The notes under the pieces were generated by a model, which had not been told where the DNA came from, ran no database searches, and saw only the letters and a program-made list of their open reading frames with translations. Positions 28,401 through 39,493 of a DNA stretch of 48,924 nucleotides are shown here, piece by piece. Origin of the DNA: Perkinsus chesapeaki. Taxonomy: Eukaryota > Perkinsozoa > Perkinsida > Perkinsidae. Numbering within the stretch: the first letter of the stretch is position 1; each line of letters begins with the position of its first letter. Both the position numbers and the translations under genes were made by a program. The DNA lies in assembly GCA_013115145.1 (NCBI GenBank), contig JAAPAO010000237.1, forward strand, positions 1 to 48,924, written 5' to 3'.

Positions 28401-31400
28401 TCTCGGTAGACCCTAAGGCTTCGTATTGAGGCCCCACCGTTATCAAAGGAGACAAAGGTATTCAAGTGGATGAAGCTGACGGAGGAGTTCCCTAACAATG
28501 GAACATTCACAGTGATTGAAGCAGCGGATTCCCCTACGCCTGGTAGGTGGCGGAGGAGCTGCTGGTGGGCCAACAACTGTCCTGTAGATGATGTTGGTGC
28601 TGAGCTTCCCTCCTCTGGTGTTATTAGCAGCTATTCGGAAACCGCACCTACCAACACGAGCTTGAAGCCGCAACCGTGACAGAACGCGACGAGTGTTGAG
28701 ACCCGTGGTGCAGTAACGGACCGTCCAGAGTAGCATGGAAACAGCAACACTTCACAAAATCTGGATTTTTGAAATGCCAATCATAAAATTAAATGATTAA
28801 GCATTATCGCTCACAACAACCTCACCTTACCTTGCTCCGGTGGGAAGGTCCCCAAACTCGTAGCTAGTGGCTGTGGAGGGTACATCAGTGCTCATAACCG
28901 TAGTCACATCACCACCATTACAATCATCTCGGTAGGCCGTGAAACCCGTCAATGGAAGCTCAGCCGATGACACGCAGGTGGCGGTACTGGCCACCGTACC
29001 TGAGGCGGATATCTAACATCCCGAGTACCATAGAAGTAGAAATGAAAAACTCGCCGTACGTAGATGTCGCAAAAAACGAGTTAACTCTGAGATGGGATGC
29101 TTACACGGCGTCCACACTATCGTCACGCTCGTAGCTGTTCGCAGATGATCCTCGGCCTGAATTGTGAAATCGCCAGGTAGACTCCCCGTAACAAAGGTCG
29201 CAATATCAGACCATTGACCAGGAGTGGTACAAGCCAAAGGGCAAGGATAGCTCGCCAAGGTGCTGTTCTGTGGACAGGGACCGTGGGCGCGGACTCGAAC
29301 TCGGTAGTATTTGCTTGGGGTGAGGCTGTGGATGACATAGGAGGAGTCTGAGGGAAGTTCTATGAAGTCAAAGTTTGCTATCCTTTCTGTTAAGCAAGGG
29401 TTTAAGTTCAGAGCTCACAGGACTAACTACCTTTTACCACTGGAGGCAAGACCCAGAGGCTTTCCAATACACTACTAATAATGGAGAAGAGTAGGCAGGT
29501 AAGCGAGAGCCACAAGAAGGCTATATATAATGACACTCCACCCGAGAAATCCTACCAGCAACGCTGCAGGACTTGATGCTGACCGATAGGCTGCTTGCTG
29601 TCGAGTCACCATTGTCGTGCTCTATCTCCCACATGACTATTGGACCAGAATTTGCTGTACTAGGAGTAGACCATTTCAATGCAATCTCTATGTACGGGCT
29701 TCCGCTGTCATACTTATAAACAGGTCGCCCTAAGGATGAGCAAGAATGAATGACTTAGCAATATTATACGTCGTATAATATCAAGTGGTTTTCCATAGGT
29801 GATCCCCCAAGACTCGGTTCCATAAGACACACGTAAATTAATGGCTCCGCAAACGAGAGAAACCTTGCCGCTTTCCCGTAAGACGATGAAATCCAAGAAA
29901 ATATCCAACCTTGACTTCGTAAGATCGGTGACCACCTCTATTTCCGGAACACGTTCGGAACATACCTGGCTTTCCATGAGGGACTCCCGCGTATAAAGCC
30001 ACTCGAGAAGTCAGCGATCCTTCCCCTGCGACTGTCATCGCAGAAGCTGCAACCCAGTAGTAGCGGCCAGGAGTGAGACCTGTAAGGGAATCCACACACA
30101 GCTGACGAATTTGCGGAATTAACCCGAACGAACATGCCGCCATTCTACCTGTTAGGTTATATTCTAATACGTTAGCTCGGTTAGAGCCATCATAGACGAT
30201 ATCCAGTGGTAGTCCATCCAACCCGTCATTCGCATACACTCTATACCCCGTGATAGGGCAACCACCACTATCCACCGAGTTGAGAATCGGGAACCAACTG
30301 ATTCCAATAACAGTCGGACTCCACGATGGGCTTATCCGGCTGATGTTGCTCGGTGGTACTGGAGGCTGGCAAGCGTAGAACGTCCGATGGCCAGACGCAT
30401 CCCTGTCACAGGCGCTATACTCATCCGTGTCGCATGTGGTCAAGTCATTCACCGCATTCTTAGCATAAACTCGATATCGGTAGCCCGTGCCGGCAACTAT
30501 GGACGATGCGTCTGTGTACTCGAGGATATTAGCATACATTGCGGCGATGGTAGTAAAAGCCGAGGACCCGGCGGGCGCACGCTGCACCACGTAACCCGTC
30601 ACAGGCATGCCTCCAGAGTCGCTAGGTGGTCCCCACTGAATTGTAATTGCAGATAAATTGCTTCTACTCAGCTCTGGTGGATCCACCCTATATGGCCGCC
30701 TGCTGCACGGCTTCACACAGCAAGTTGAGGACTGTGCACTTTCTCCAGCCCGGGAAAGGGCTGTCACTCGTATGTCATACCACTCCCCAAGTGTACAACT
30801 GGCTAATGTGTACTGCATAGTCGCTGCATTACCTGTCCCATCATAAGCCAGCTCGAAGTTGACATAGACCTTATAACCGGTGACGGTCGGGGGAGAGCTC
30901 GGCGCGACCCATGATATTGAAATGGAGCTCTCTGTACTGTCCACAAATGAGGCGACAGGTGCAGCGTTCGGCGGGCTCGCCATGAGATCGTTCTCTTGAC
31001 TGTAAACCACCGCTCCAACGGTCACGTCATTATCAGCGAAAAGACGGTAGCGGTAGATCTCGAAAGCTCGGATGCTGACCACATCGGTATAAGTAAGCCC
31101 AACGATATTTGTCATCACCGTTGACCAGGCACCACCCATTTGTGACCGTTCCAGTGTATAGCGCAAGTTACTCGACTTCCCGCCGTCATCAGCAGGATCC
31201 CATTCCACTGTTATGAAATTAACAGTGGTGTTACTCGTCCCTTGTCTAGGCCTCCCGGGCCGACCTGGCCTTCTAGCAGCATACGCTTCAATGTCCGGGG
31301 ATTTCACACCGTCGCCAGCCTGATTGACTGCTTGTACGTGGAATGTATACAACTCCCCAGATGTGAGAGCAGACGTACCATCAGCCAGAGTAGGTGCATA

Positions 31401-34400
31401 CTCATAGCTGAGTATCGAGCTCCTATTCTGACCATTATACACCAGTCTGTTGACCAAAGTGTTGTTGCCGCTATTCACCCAAACCTTGTACCCAGACACG
31501 ATGCTCTCAACAGGCGCACGCCACTTGAGCACAATGCTAGTGTTAGAGCTCCTAATCACCCAGCCTTGCTCTGACTGGACAGGCGCGTTCGGCGGGTCAG
31601 TGGCCAACAGGGTTATGCGCGGGCTCCTGGGTCCCTCACCGGCCGCGTTTATAGCTACCACTTGGAACCGCCAAATGTCATTGGGAGAATCGAGCTCGAC
31701 GAAGGGCCCAAAAATTGTCAGCGATGTGATCCTTGCATCCGCGGTGTCTGCGTAAGTTTCGTAGCTCCCCGGAGAATAGTAGACTCTATATCGAACCAAA
31801 GATGTGCTGCCGACTTCCAGCGGTGGATCCCATTTAATAGCAATCTTATCTCGCGCTTGAGTGATAGACAAGTCGCGCTGAACGTTGCGCACAAGTCCCG
31901 GCTTGACCCAATCACAGCAGCGATACTCAGAGACATTGGAATATGCTGAATGGCCGACCCTAGTATACCAACTCTGTGAAATCTTATACATCCTGCCGTA
32001 GGTAAGGTTGGTAACCCGCACAATCGACGGACTAACATCAGTGGCCAGTGTGATCGAGTTGCGAAGGACGGAGCTACCCATACCATCGTTCCACGAAAGA
32101 GTATATCCCAAGGTAGGGGGTAACGAAAGCGTACCACAAGCCGTAGTCCTTGGGGGTACCAATGAAAACGTGAAGCTTCCAGTAGGGTCAACACTGGAGG
32201 CTGCTGTCAGCACCGGTGGATCAGGCGTATCAGGAAGGAAGCACGGGAACAGCGAAATCTCTCGCGGCGATCCCAATAACGTATTAGCCGCTGAGAGCCT
32301 GTAAAAATATGGCACATCGTTATCAAGTGAGGTTTGGGCATATGAATAGGTACTAGCGGGAAGGCTGGACGTCAGCGTCGTCCATGCGCCGCTGTAATCC
32401 TTCTTCCTCTCCAACTTATAGTATGCAATAGGTTCATTTCCCCAGTCAAACGGCGGTTCCCAAGCAAGCGTGCCCGCACTGGTACTGAACGGGCTTTCCC
32501 TATAGAAAACGCTCACAGGTTCTGGTGGCTTATACACGGTGATTTCGCCGCTGGGATTTAACGTATCCAACTCCAGTCCAGAGTGGAAGAGGTTCGTTCG
32601 TGGAATCACATGCTTCGCGACTCCTCGAGCCGGGCAACTCCATGAGAGGCAGAATCTTGCGATACCATCACTGTCCCAATATGCTATCTGGATCGCTGTC
32701 ATCATCCCCGGTACCATAGTCAAGTGGGGTATATCGTAGCTGCCAGCATGGGCTGCCCACAACACTAAACGGTCACCAAGCCAGATGTAGGCAGCTTCGT
32801 CCAGTTCCACGTGGAGGGTATAATTGCATGCGTAATCAGCCCGAATGTAGCCATCCCACTGCATACTTACGTTGTCCGACCTTTGTGAGGGTCCAACTGT
32901 GCCCTGGCCCCAGTCGAGGCACATCAATGGCTCCACAAATTCGCCCGTTGGCTTACCAGCCCATCCTCGAGTGGGCCAGTATTTAGCATTCAGCCCTCCT
33001 TGCTTAGCGACGAAGCATCTCACTTGCCAGCTACCACTCTCGGGGTACTTCGCTTCGAGCTGCCAGACGTCATCGCCGGTGCGGTGAACAAATAACGGTT
33101 TCCGGTTTGGAATGAATCCATGGGTATCAACTTTCGCTGTCAAATTCAAACTCATTTTCTGCGGTCCCTCAGCGAAGCAGGCAACTTCAATCGTCGGGTC
33201 GCCCGTCACAATGTTCGTAAACTCATCTCGAGCAGTGAGGGTGAGGTTATACGACACATTAGCCTGGACTTTGCTCAGACTGCCAAGTGGTGTACCGTGT
33301 AGGAAAAGATTCTTATTGAAGTCATAGTCCAGCTTCGAGCTTGGATCTATGGGTGCCGGCTTCACAGTGATGCTCAGAGGGATATTAGTTCCCCTTACTC
33401 TGACGATGAGACCAGTCCAAACCTGGGCAGTCGTTTGGACGTAGCAATACTGCCACTTGCCAAGGCCCCAATACTTCGTCATCGGTCCAAGATTTGTGGT
33501 GGGGGGATCATCCTCGACATCCTGAGCTCCTTCAGCCAGAATTCCATATACGTTGTTCAACACATTGTCCCGCATCGTTACATTAAAGCACGCCTGTCGA
33601 CCAGCATAAGACTCGTTCTGCGCTGAGCCTTCGATGAGCGTGTTAGAGCCCACCACACTATTAGGTGACACCACCACGGTAAATGGCATGCCCACTATGT
33701 CCTGCCATATACGTCCATCTATCCAAACTTGCACGCGGAGCTTCCATCTCCCTGCCCTCTTCGGACTTATGGAAACCGTGTAGCGCCCGCCGGCTGTGTA
33801 GGAGAGATTGCCGTAAACGTAATTCTCGCTAGTTCCCGTTTCTTCTAGGAAGGCTCGAAGACGGCACGTATCCAACCCCGAACCAACTGTTCCGTTCCAG
33901 CAATCTGCCACTGCTGGGTTATCCGCCATGCTTCTCGAGTTCCCGAATTTATCAACCGTATGAACGGTAAAGGTGTTGATAACGCCGGCTGTCATTGAAG
34001 AGAGAGCAACACCGCTGGCCGTGCTGTTGGTCCACGTGAGCCCCGTCGAGACATCCACGGTTTGCTGATCCGATGCCAGAACATTTAACGGCGCCAGCAA
34101 GTTTTCAGCAGGAATCGGATGCTTGGGGAAGTCAACGCCGGACCACGACAGCCTAACAAAGGCCCGACTAGTACTGTGCCGATAGATCAGCTCGATTGGA
34201 ACAGGCTCGCTCTTCTTAAGGTACACCGACCCCGAAGCGTATATCGCTCGCCCGTCAATGTGGCGGAGCTCCCACTTCTCCACCAAGGTCTGGTGATTAA
34301 CCTTCAACCTCACAGCATGGTCGGCATCAACGTGGATCTTGTGTGTGCCGGTTGAGTTCGGCAAGATCCATCCCGTCCAGCGCGCACTCCAGAAATCCCG

Positions 34401-37400
34401 ATGCATTCCATCAAAAGGAGCCACAGCGTCCCAGGACAAGTCCACAGCTTCAAGCCGGGTATAAGTGAACAGCGGTGCATTACTGTGACGTCTGTCACTA
34501 GTAAGCGCTACCAACGACTGCAGCCCAGGCGTCCGGAAGTATTCTCCGACCAATCCGCCGGGCTGCCCAACATACACTATGATACTGTACGTGCCCACTA
34601 CTCGTAGCGTGCTGTTAAAGACGTACGCCCCCGACATAGTAGTCTCGTAGGTACCATTGAAGCGCAGTGACGCCGTTGTGTTGGCGAAGACAGGAGCGTA
34701 CTCGGCAATAAAGTGCACATCGGTGCTGTTTATTGCGTTGCCCCAATAGTCACGGGGATAGCATTTCCAAGCTACCCACTCCCCGGCAATGTACGAGTTT
34801 GGGATGTCGCACCGTGTACCGTTTTGGTTAACAGGAGCAGCGACCACATCAATGCCTTGGACCGTCAGATTTGCTGAATTCTTGATTTCGTGACCGTTCA
34901 CGCTTACGCTCAATGACACTCGCCTTCCTGCTGTCGGCGAGCCCATCATAACTGTATATGTGCCGTTGTAGTTGGCGCTCGAATTCAGACTGTGCCCATT
35001 GAGAACAGCAACCACATTGGCGGTGCCATTGAGCAGATTATTAGTGTAATTATCGCGCAGGATGAGCAACGCTGGCTCGTACGTTCCAGCTACATAAGTT
35101 CCTCTTGCGTAGTAGACCTCACAGTTCTTAGGGTCAACACTACCGGGCATGACATCAATTTGGAACGGTCCCTGGACCAGCTCAGCGCTCGTATTGAGCG
35201 CTCTGTGACGTGACACGTCGACCTTATCAACCCTTACCGAAAGTGTTCTACCAACGCCGGCTTTGCGTGGTGTTATGATACAGTGATATGCCCCTGACAG
35301 TTGATGTAGGCAGAGGCCGGTGTCATACGGTTCAGGGCCGATAAATATAGACACTTCAACCTGAACAAAGTGACATCATGGAAGGCCACGCTAGAATCCA
35401 CAAATTGAAGAACAATGCACAATAAATCAATGTGAACTACAGTACCTCTTGCGGGCTTGGGATAAAAGACTTTTACGTATGCTTCGTATGCATGACAACC
35501 GGCTTGGACATAACAGAAATTACATACCATTTCATTGGAATGCACAAGAACGTGGCGCGTATCACTTTTCTTTGCACTACCGGCAAATATTATATAGAAG
35601 CTACGCGTTGAAAACTGAATTTTCAAACTGCCCAACTTACCCCTATTGGTGGCTGTGTGATAACGTTACCGTATGCATCCCTAACCTGCAACCTGACACT
35701 ACTGGACACCCCAGCCTGAGCCGTGCTCGGCGGATCAACTGATTGCAGTACACTTGCCGGGCCAAACGGCGACGCAGAATTGGCCTCTCCGACAATTGCG
35801 AACGGCGATCCTTGAATCTGCTCGCCATTGAGCCGGATGTAGAGCTTATTGCTGCCTGCCCGGAGCCCAGCAAATGTGAGATCATAAACACCAGATGTTG
35901 AGGTCGACAATGCCGGTCTTGTGAGCTCGAAGTAACGACCAAAGTCCGCGGTGAGCTGCGGTTCATCGTCCATCAACGAAAGCGAGCTGGTAACGATGTA
36001 ATCCCGCCACTCGCAGTTCAAGCTCAAATTGAAAGATTCTTCCTGGGACCTCTCCACCACATTGCCGTAGACATCCTTTACCGTCACGCGCACCACTTTA
36101 GGAATGCCAGCGGTAAAGTCAACCGCGTTTGATAGGCCCTCGATGACCACCGTCGTCGAGGCTGCTGGCGGCCCTGGCGAAACGGCCAGAGTAGCACCCG
36201 AGTTGGATATCTCCATATTGCTAGACCTTATCGTAACGGTGTACATCCCAGCCTTGGTAACCAAGTAGTGGACGCTATAAAGGCCAACGCTTTCGTCCAA
36301 GGGAGTTGAGACAACCGACACGGTGCTGCCACTGGTGGCCAACTGGACAACAAAAACTGCACCGTTTGAATCTGTCATATTATTTCCCTCCGAATCTTTG
36401 GCTTGAATGTAGAACACACTCGGCAAGCCCGCAGAACTCCGACTGAGCTGGTCTCCGAAAGCCACGCAGTTTTGTGGCAGCAGCGTGCCAACCGTTACAT
36501 CAACAGTGCGAGGCATCGTACTGATGACTGGTGCCCTGTACATCCTGGAGGCCGGAATCGGCTCCTTCACTTGCGAGAATGAACTCCAATAAAGTTTTAA
36601 ATGTGCTTGCCCAGTTAGCTCTCGATACTCGAGCCTAATGTAATGGAACTGTCCCGCAGTAAGGACCGCGCGCCCCCAGAAACCACCGCAGCATACATCC
36701 CACTTGTCGAACAGTAGAACATCATCGACCCATAGTCTGAACGAAAAAGGTGATAATACAAGTATTGTCGGCGGCAAGAGATACTTCGCCGCCGCTCAGT
36801 CTGCATAGTTTTGCTACCAATCAGAACCTCGGTAAATATAACAGCGTAGGGCTTCAATATGCGTAGCCCAATCGACGCTAACGACCTCGCGCTTGAAATT
36901 CCAACGATGAAAAGATACCTGTCTAGTTTTTACCGGAAAAGGCCTTGTATTGTTGAGCTGTTCTTTCGCCGTCCAAGAAGCATATTTCAATTGAAGCTTC
37001 CGACAGTATATCCAATACGTCAAAAATGTATACCACATGTATTCAAGACCGGATGCGGAAGAGTCTATCGATAGAAACCAGAACGCCTACCTTGCATGAT
37101 CATCGGCATCGACGTAAAACGTGTACTCCTCCGAAAACTCAGCCTTGAGGAATCCTGTCCATCGAACAGTAACGAAATCAGCCGCGTGGCCGGTGATGTC
37201 CCCTTGCTCCCAATCGAGTATCTATCAAAGAGGTATGATGTGCTCGATCAAACTCGAACTTGGACTCCTGTGAAGTACACTGGGGATTTTAAATGATGAG
37301 GAGTATAAAGATATCAGCAATCAATGGACTATCATCTGATGCGCGAGATTCTGTGGGGTTGAATTCCATAACAGTAACTTCGATGATCCACGCAGCATGC

Positions 37401-39078
37401 CTTCAATGCCCAGCCAGCTGCCCCTCCTCTATCACCATATTAGGCTCCTGTCTCGTCTCGTGGGGTATACCATAAAACCATTGATTATCCCAGTACTGCG
37501 CCTGAAGCCCTCCTTGCTCTAGTGTCCGAATCACCATGGTGTATCTGAAACCACAAGTCCCCAGATAAAGGTGAAAGATGCGGCAATCACACACCTGCCC
37601 GCAATAGTTGGACGGTAAAATATGCTGTACTGACCATTGCCGTTATCTACACTGGAAACTGTTATAGGGGGAGTCCCAACAGGGATAGGATTCGGGGAAC
37701 CAGTGTAGTCAGTGTCGCCGGGAGCCAGGGGAACCTGACAGTCGAGACACCCGGGTTCGAATCCCAGCAGGCACATTTTTGACTTACCTCTATAGTCCCA
37801 GTTATCTCATCAAGCTTGCTCGGATTTAAAAGTCTCAATACGAAGATTCTACTGCCGTATTGAGTGCCCGAGAAGCCATTGGCCTCATCCGCTCCAGACA
37901 GCGGGTCCACCGCTTGCACAATGACCTGAAGTCGTCGTACTCATCAATAAGTCTGGGGGGGGGCTTGTCCGGGATTTCGCCCATAGACGGCTATATGAAG
38001 TTTATGATGTCCTAGATGAACGGCCTTTCGTGTCGATTCACGGACTCATTTAGCCGACAAAGCGATGTATTGATAGGACCAGGAAATAGGGGCAGCTATA
38101 ATTGTATGATAACGATCTACCCATAATGTTTTACATTCGCTATGCAAATACATTAAATGGTCCATATAGGATGCTACTACTACAGCATTTTATCGTTTGC
38201 CATTACTACGTAGACTTATACCCAACCAGATATATCCTAAACTCTAGATTAGCGAAAGCTATACCGGAGAAAGGAAGTTTCCCCAGCTTTTCAATTCGCG
38301 GATTTTATACAAAGTACTACCTGATGGCTCATCCCAGCCTCCACTGCACTAGCGAAGGAGGACACTGTACTCTCAGGTACAGCAAACATGTTCTTCAGCA
38401 TCACGGTAACTTGGGACGGTATACTGCTGGTGCCGACCCTATTTGTAGCGTATATATTAAACCGATAAGATATGGAACTAGATAGTCCACAGAAGACTTG
38501 TGAATAAAGATTGGGGTTGGGCACGCATGGCAGCACCGTCACGAAGTTGCCGTCGGCGTTCATGTCTCTGGTGGCCGAATAACATGTTATCGGTGATCCT
38601 CTAGGGTCAGGTGCCGACCAAGACAGCCTCACACAGTCGTAGTCATATTTGCTGAACACCGTGTTTTGAACTGTCCATAACGGGGAGCCAGCCGCGGCAT
38701 AGGTCACTATTTCGGATGCCTCACCAGTGACGCTTCCTCCCGAAGACGTCCCTTGACAGTAATAACGACAATTGGAGTCCACTGGGAGACCGGTGGAGGT
38801 AACAGGCGTCCCACAAGCTGTGTCGAGGATCATAGTGAAGCTGTTGCCACCAGCACAGTCGTCGCGGTAGATTCTGCAGGCCGTCGGCGAGCCAGTTGGG
38901 ATAGGATCGACTTTAACCTGAATCAGATGCTTATGGCTACAAGACAACCTGAGTAGTATATTACCTCGAGGGTGCCATTAGACGAACTAACGAGGACTGG
39001 TGGGCTGCATTTGCCGATCGTCTGAGCTCCAGCAACGGCGGCTGCTACTAGGTATGTCAGAGCGCGCAGGGCCAGCAT
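8060..39078 (-). CDS. Giant secreted multidomain protein (FN3, filamin-like, PA14, novel repeat), about 9,000 residues
   Basis: One very long gene, read by splicing about 35-45 exons in phase. A signal peptide starts at the ATG at 39078 (MLALRALTYLVAAAVAGAQ). Then come an FN3 exon (38917-38321), filamin-like and PA14 modules (37925 to about 32570), FN3 domains (about 32540-25390), fifteen copies of a different repeat (about 25390-19550), and more FN3 domains (about 19480-8060). Exon joins I checked in phase include 37925-37788, 37734-37595, 37544-37436, 37221-37091, 36736-35641, 35360-29966, about 28491-25445 and about 24570-19540. FN3 copies show SxTSIxLxW, GxPITxYxVYxDDG, YxFRVxAxNxxG and SxP signatures. 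Many N-x-S/T sites fit an extracellular product. I saw no transmembrane segment, so it is probably secreted matrix, wall or coat material, but function is inference. An automated annotation could well break it into several genes. Weakest joins: 29400-28500 and 11400-8900. Confidence 0.75.
19550..25390 (-). other. Array of fifteen unusual ~105-115-residue repeats
   Basis: A block of about 1,850 residues, different from the FN3 arrays on both sides. Each unit opens with an N-S/Y-F motif and a nearby Pro (NSFVLSP, NYFIRLP, NSFIIAP, NRFATNP). A strand ending in a G-x-x-W-x-x-V core follows (GKYWAYVV, GRLWAFVV, GKLWAAVV). Next come a variable region with one Cys, a second Cys in an xxCxL turn, and a closing block of the type YxLYVYVEDxxGxxDGTLxxPxxF. 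Two Cys per unit suggest one disulfide per repeat. Most of the array lies in one exon of about 5 kb (about 24570-19540); the first two units are split by introns of about 40-60 bp plus a longer one near 24570-24775. I do not recognise a named family. Confidence 0.8.
25295..32560 (-). other. First fibronectin type III array
   Basis: Roughly twenty consecutive FN3 domains, about 95-105 residues each, in two long exons (the end of 35360-29966, and about 28491-25445) with smaller exons between. Recurring features are a central Trp (such as LAWEPP, VEWDPADDGG, ISWVAPSSPP), GYKVYVN or GYRVYANDG, GxxYxFxVxAxNxAGxG and a Pro-rich linker ending each unit. The last FN3 (about 25560-25340) runs straight into the first copy of the next repeat type. 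Joins between 29966 and 28491 rely on several small exons with good GT-AG signals, but not all phases were settled. Confidence 0.8.
29761..29781. repeat. Perfect AT-rich palindrome in an intron of the giant gene
   Basis: The ten bases ATATTATACG are followed by one T and the exact reverse complement. It sits inside the intron between exons ending at 29966 and starting at about 29732. It could form a hairpin; no function is evident. Confidence 0.8.
32570..37925 (-). other. Filamin-like repeats alternating with three PA14 domains
   Basis: PA14 number 1 is split over exons: it opens with GGLQAQYWDNQWFYG (about 37510), continues with ILDWEQGD and VRWTGFLKAEFSEEYTFYVD (37221-37091), and finishes with RLWVDDVLLFDKWD and the segment ending at IPASRMYR (about 36540). 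PA14 number 2 runs about 34560-34090 (GLVGEYFRTPG, ARWTGWILPNSTGTHKI, VRLKVNHQTLVEKW). PA14 number 3 runs about 33000-32570 (GGLNAKYWPTRGW, MQWDGYIRADYACNYTLHV, AYIWLGDRLVLW). Between and around them are filamin/Ig-like units with the pattern YxVxYxPxxAGxY and AGSNKLYIRLNGEQIQGSP (about 35810-35870). PA14 modules in other proteins often bind glycans, so a sugar-binding or adhesive role is a reasonable inference. Confidence 0.8.
38965..39078 (-). other. Signal-peptide exon of the giant protein
   Basis: The first exon, 38 codons, ends in phase 0 at CTCGAG before a GTAATA donor. It encodes a Met, an Arg at residue 5, a hydrophobic core (LTYLVAAAVAGA), and a likely cleavage site near AGAQ. The next exon starts at 38917 after TGATTCAG. 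This directs the whole product to the secretory pathway and fixes the start of the gene. Confidence 0.75.
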
Positions 39079-39493
39079 AATTCCTCTTCCAGCTTGAATT
39101 GAGAATGGTTAATAGAATAGGTCAGTGAAACCAAGTGAGCCCAACTGAATAAGATACTCTATTAGGTCGACCCAATGACTCTATGTGGATTCATAAATCC
39201 ACGATGGTCCTCACAAAGTAAATTCACATGCGGTGTATAATGTGAATTAGCCTTACACTACTTGTAATATATTAATACTTCTACAATACAACTTCGTATT
39301 CATCCTCAGTCGAATTCCACTGCCACTATCTGAGGCCAATTTTCACTTACTCACTGTCGGAGCCGGACACCGATCCACGAATTTATCGGACCTTGTTTTA
39401 TTATGCGCCGATTGTTCTGGCGTGCGCAGTTTCAACTGCGCACTTTCCCCGGGATTCGTGCGTTTCGTTTCCCGTCAACAGCTTATCCTTCAA
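39079..39493. promoter_or_regulatory. Divergent intergenic region between the giant gene and the first secreted-protein gene
   Basis: This 415-bp gap separates a minus-strand start at 39078 from a plus-strand start at 39494, so both promoters should lie here. It is AT-rich around 39110-39300. I see no clear TATA element placed at a defined distance. The only distinct structure is the inverted repeat at 39422-39443. Confidence 0.4.
39422..39443. repeat. Perfect 8-bp inverted repeat upstream of the secreted-protein gene
   Basis: GTGCGCAG, six bases (TTTCAA), then CTGCGCAC, ending 50 bases before the ATG at 39494. It could be a binding site for a dimeric factor or a hairpin in the 5' leader. 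The sequence shows only the symmetry. Confidence 0.75.

Noticed and set aside
29260-29310. A box B-like motif (GACTCGAACTC) on the plus strand near 29290
   Set aside because: It falls in an FN3 coding exon (KYYRVRVRAHGPCP on the minus strand), so the resemblance to a tRNA is coincidental.
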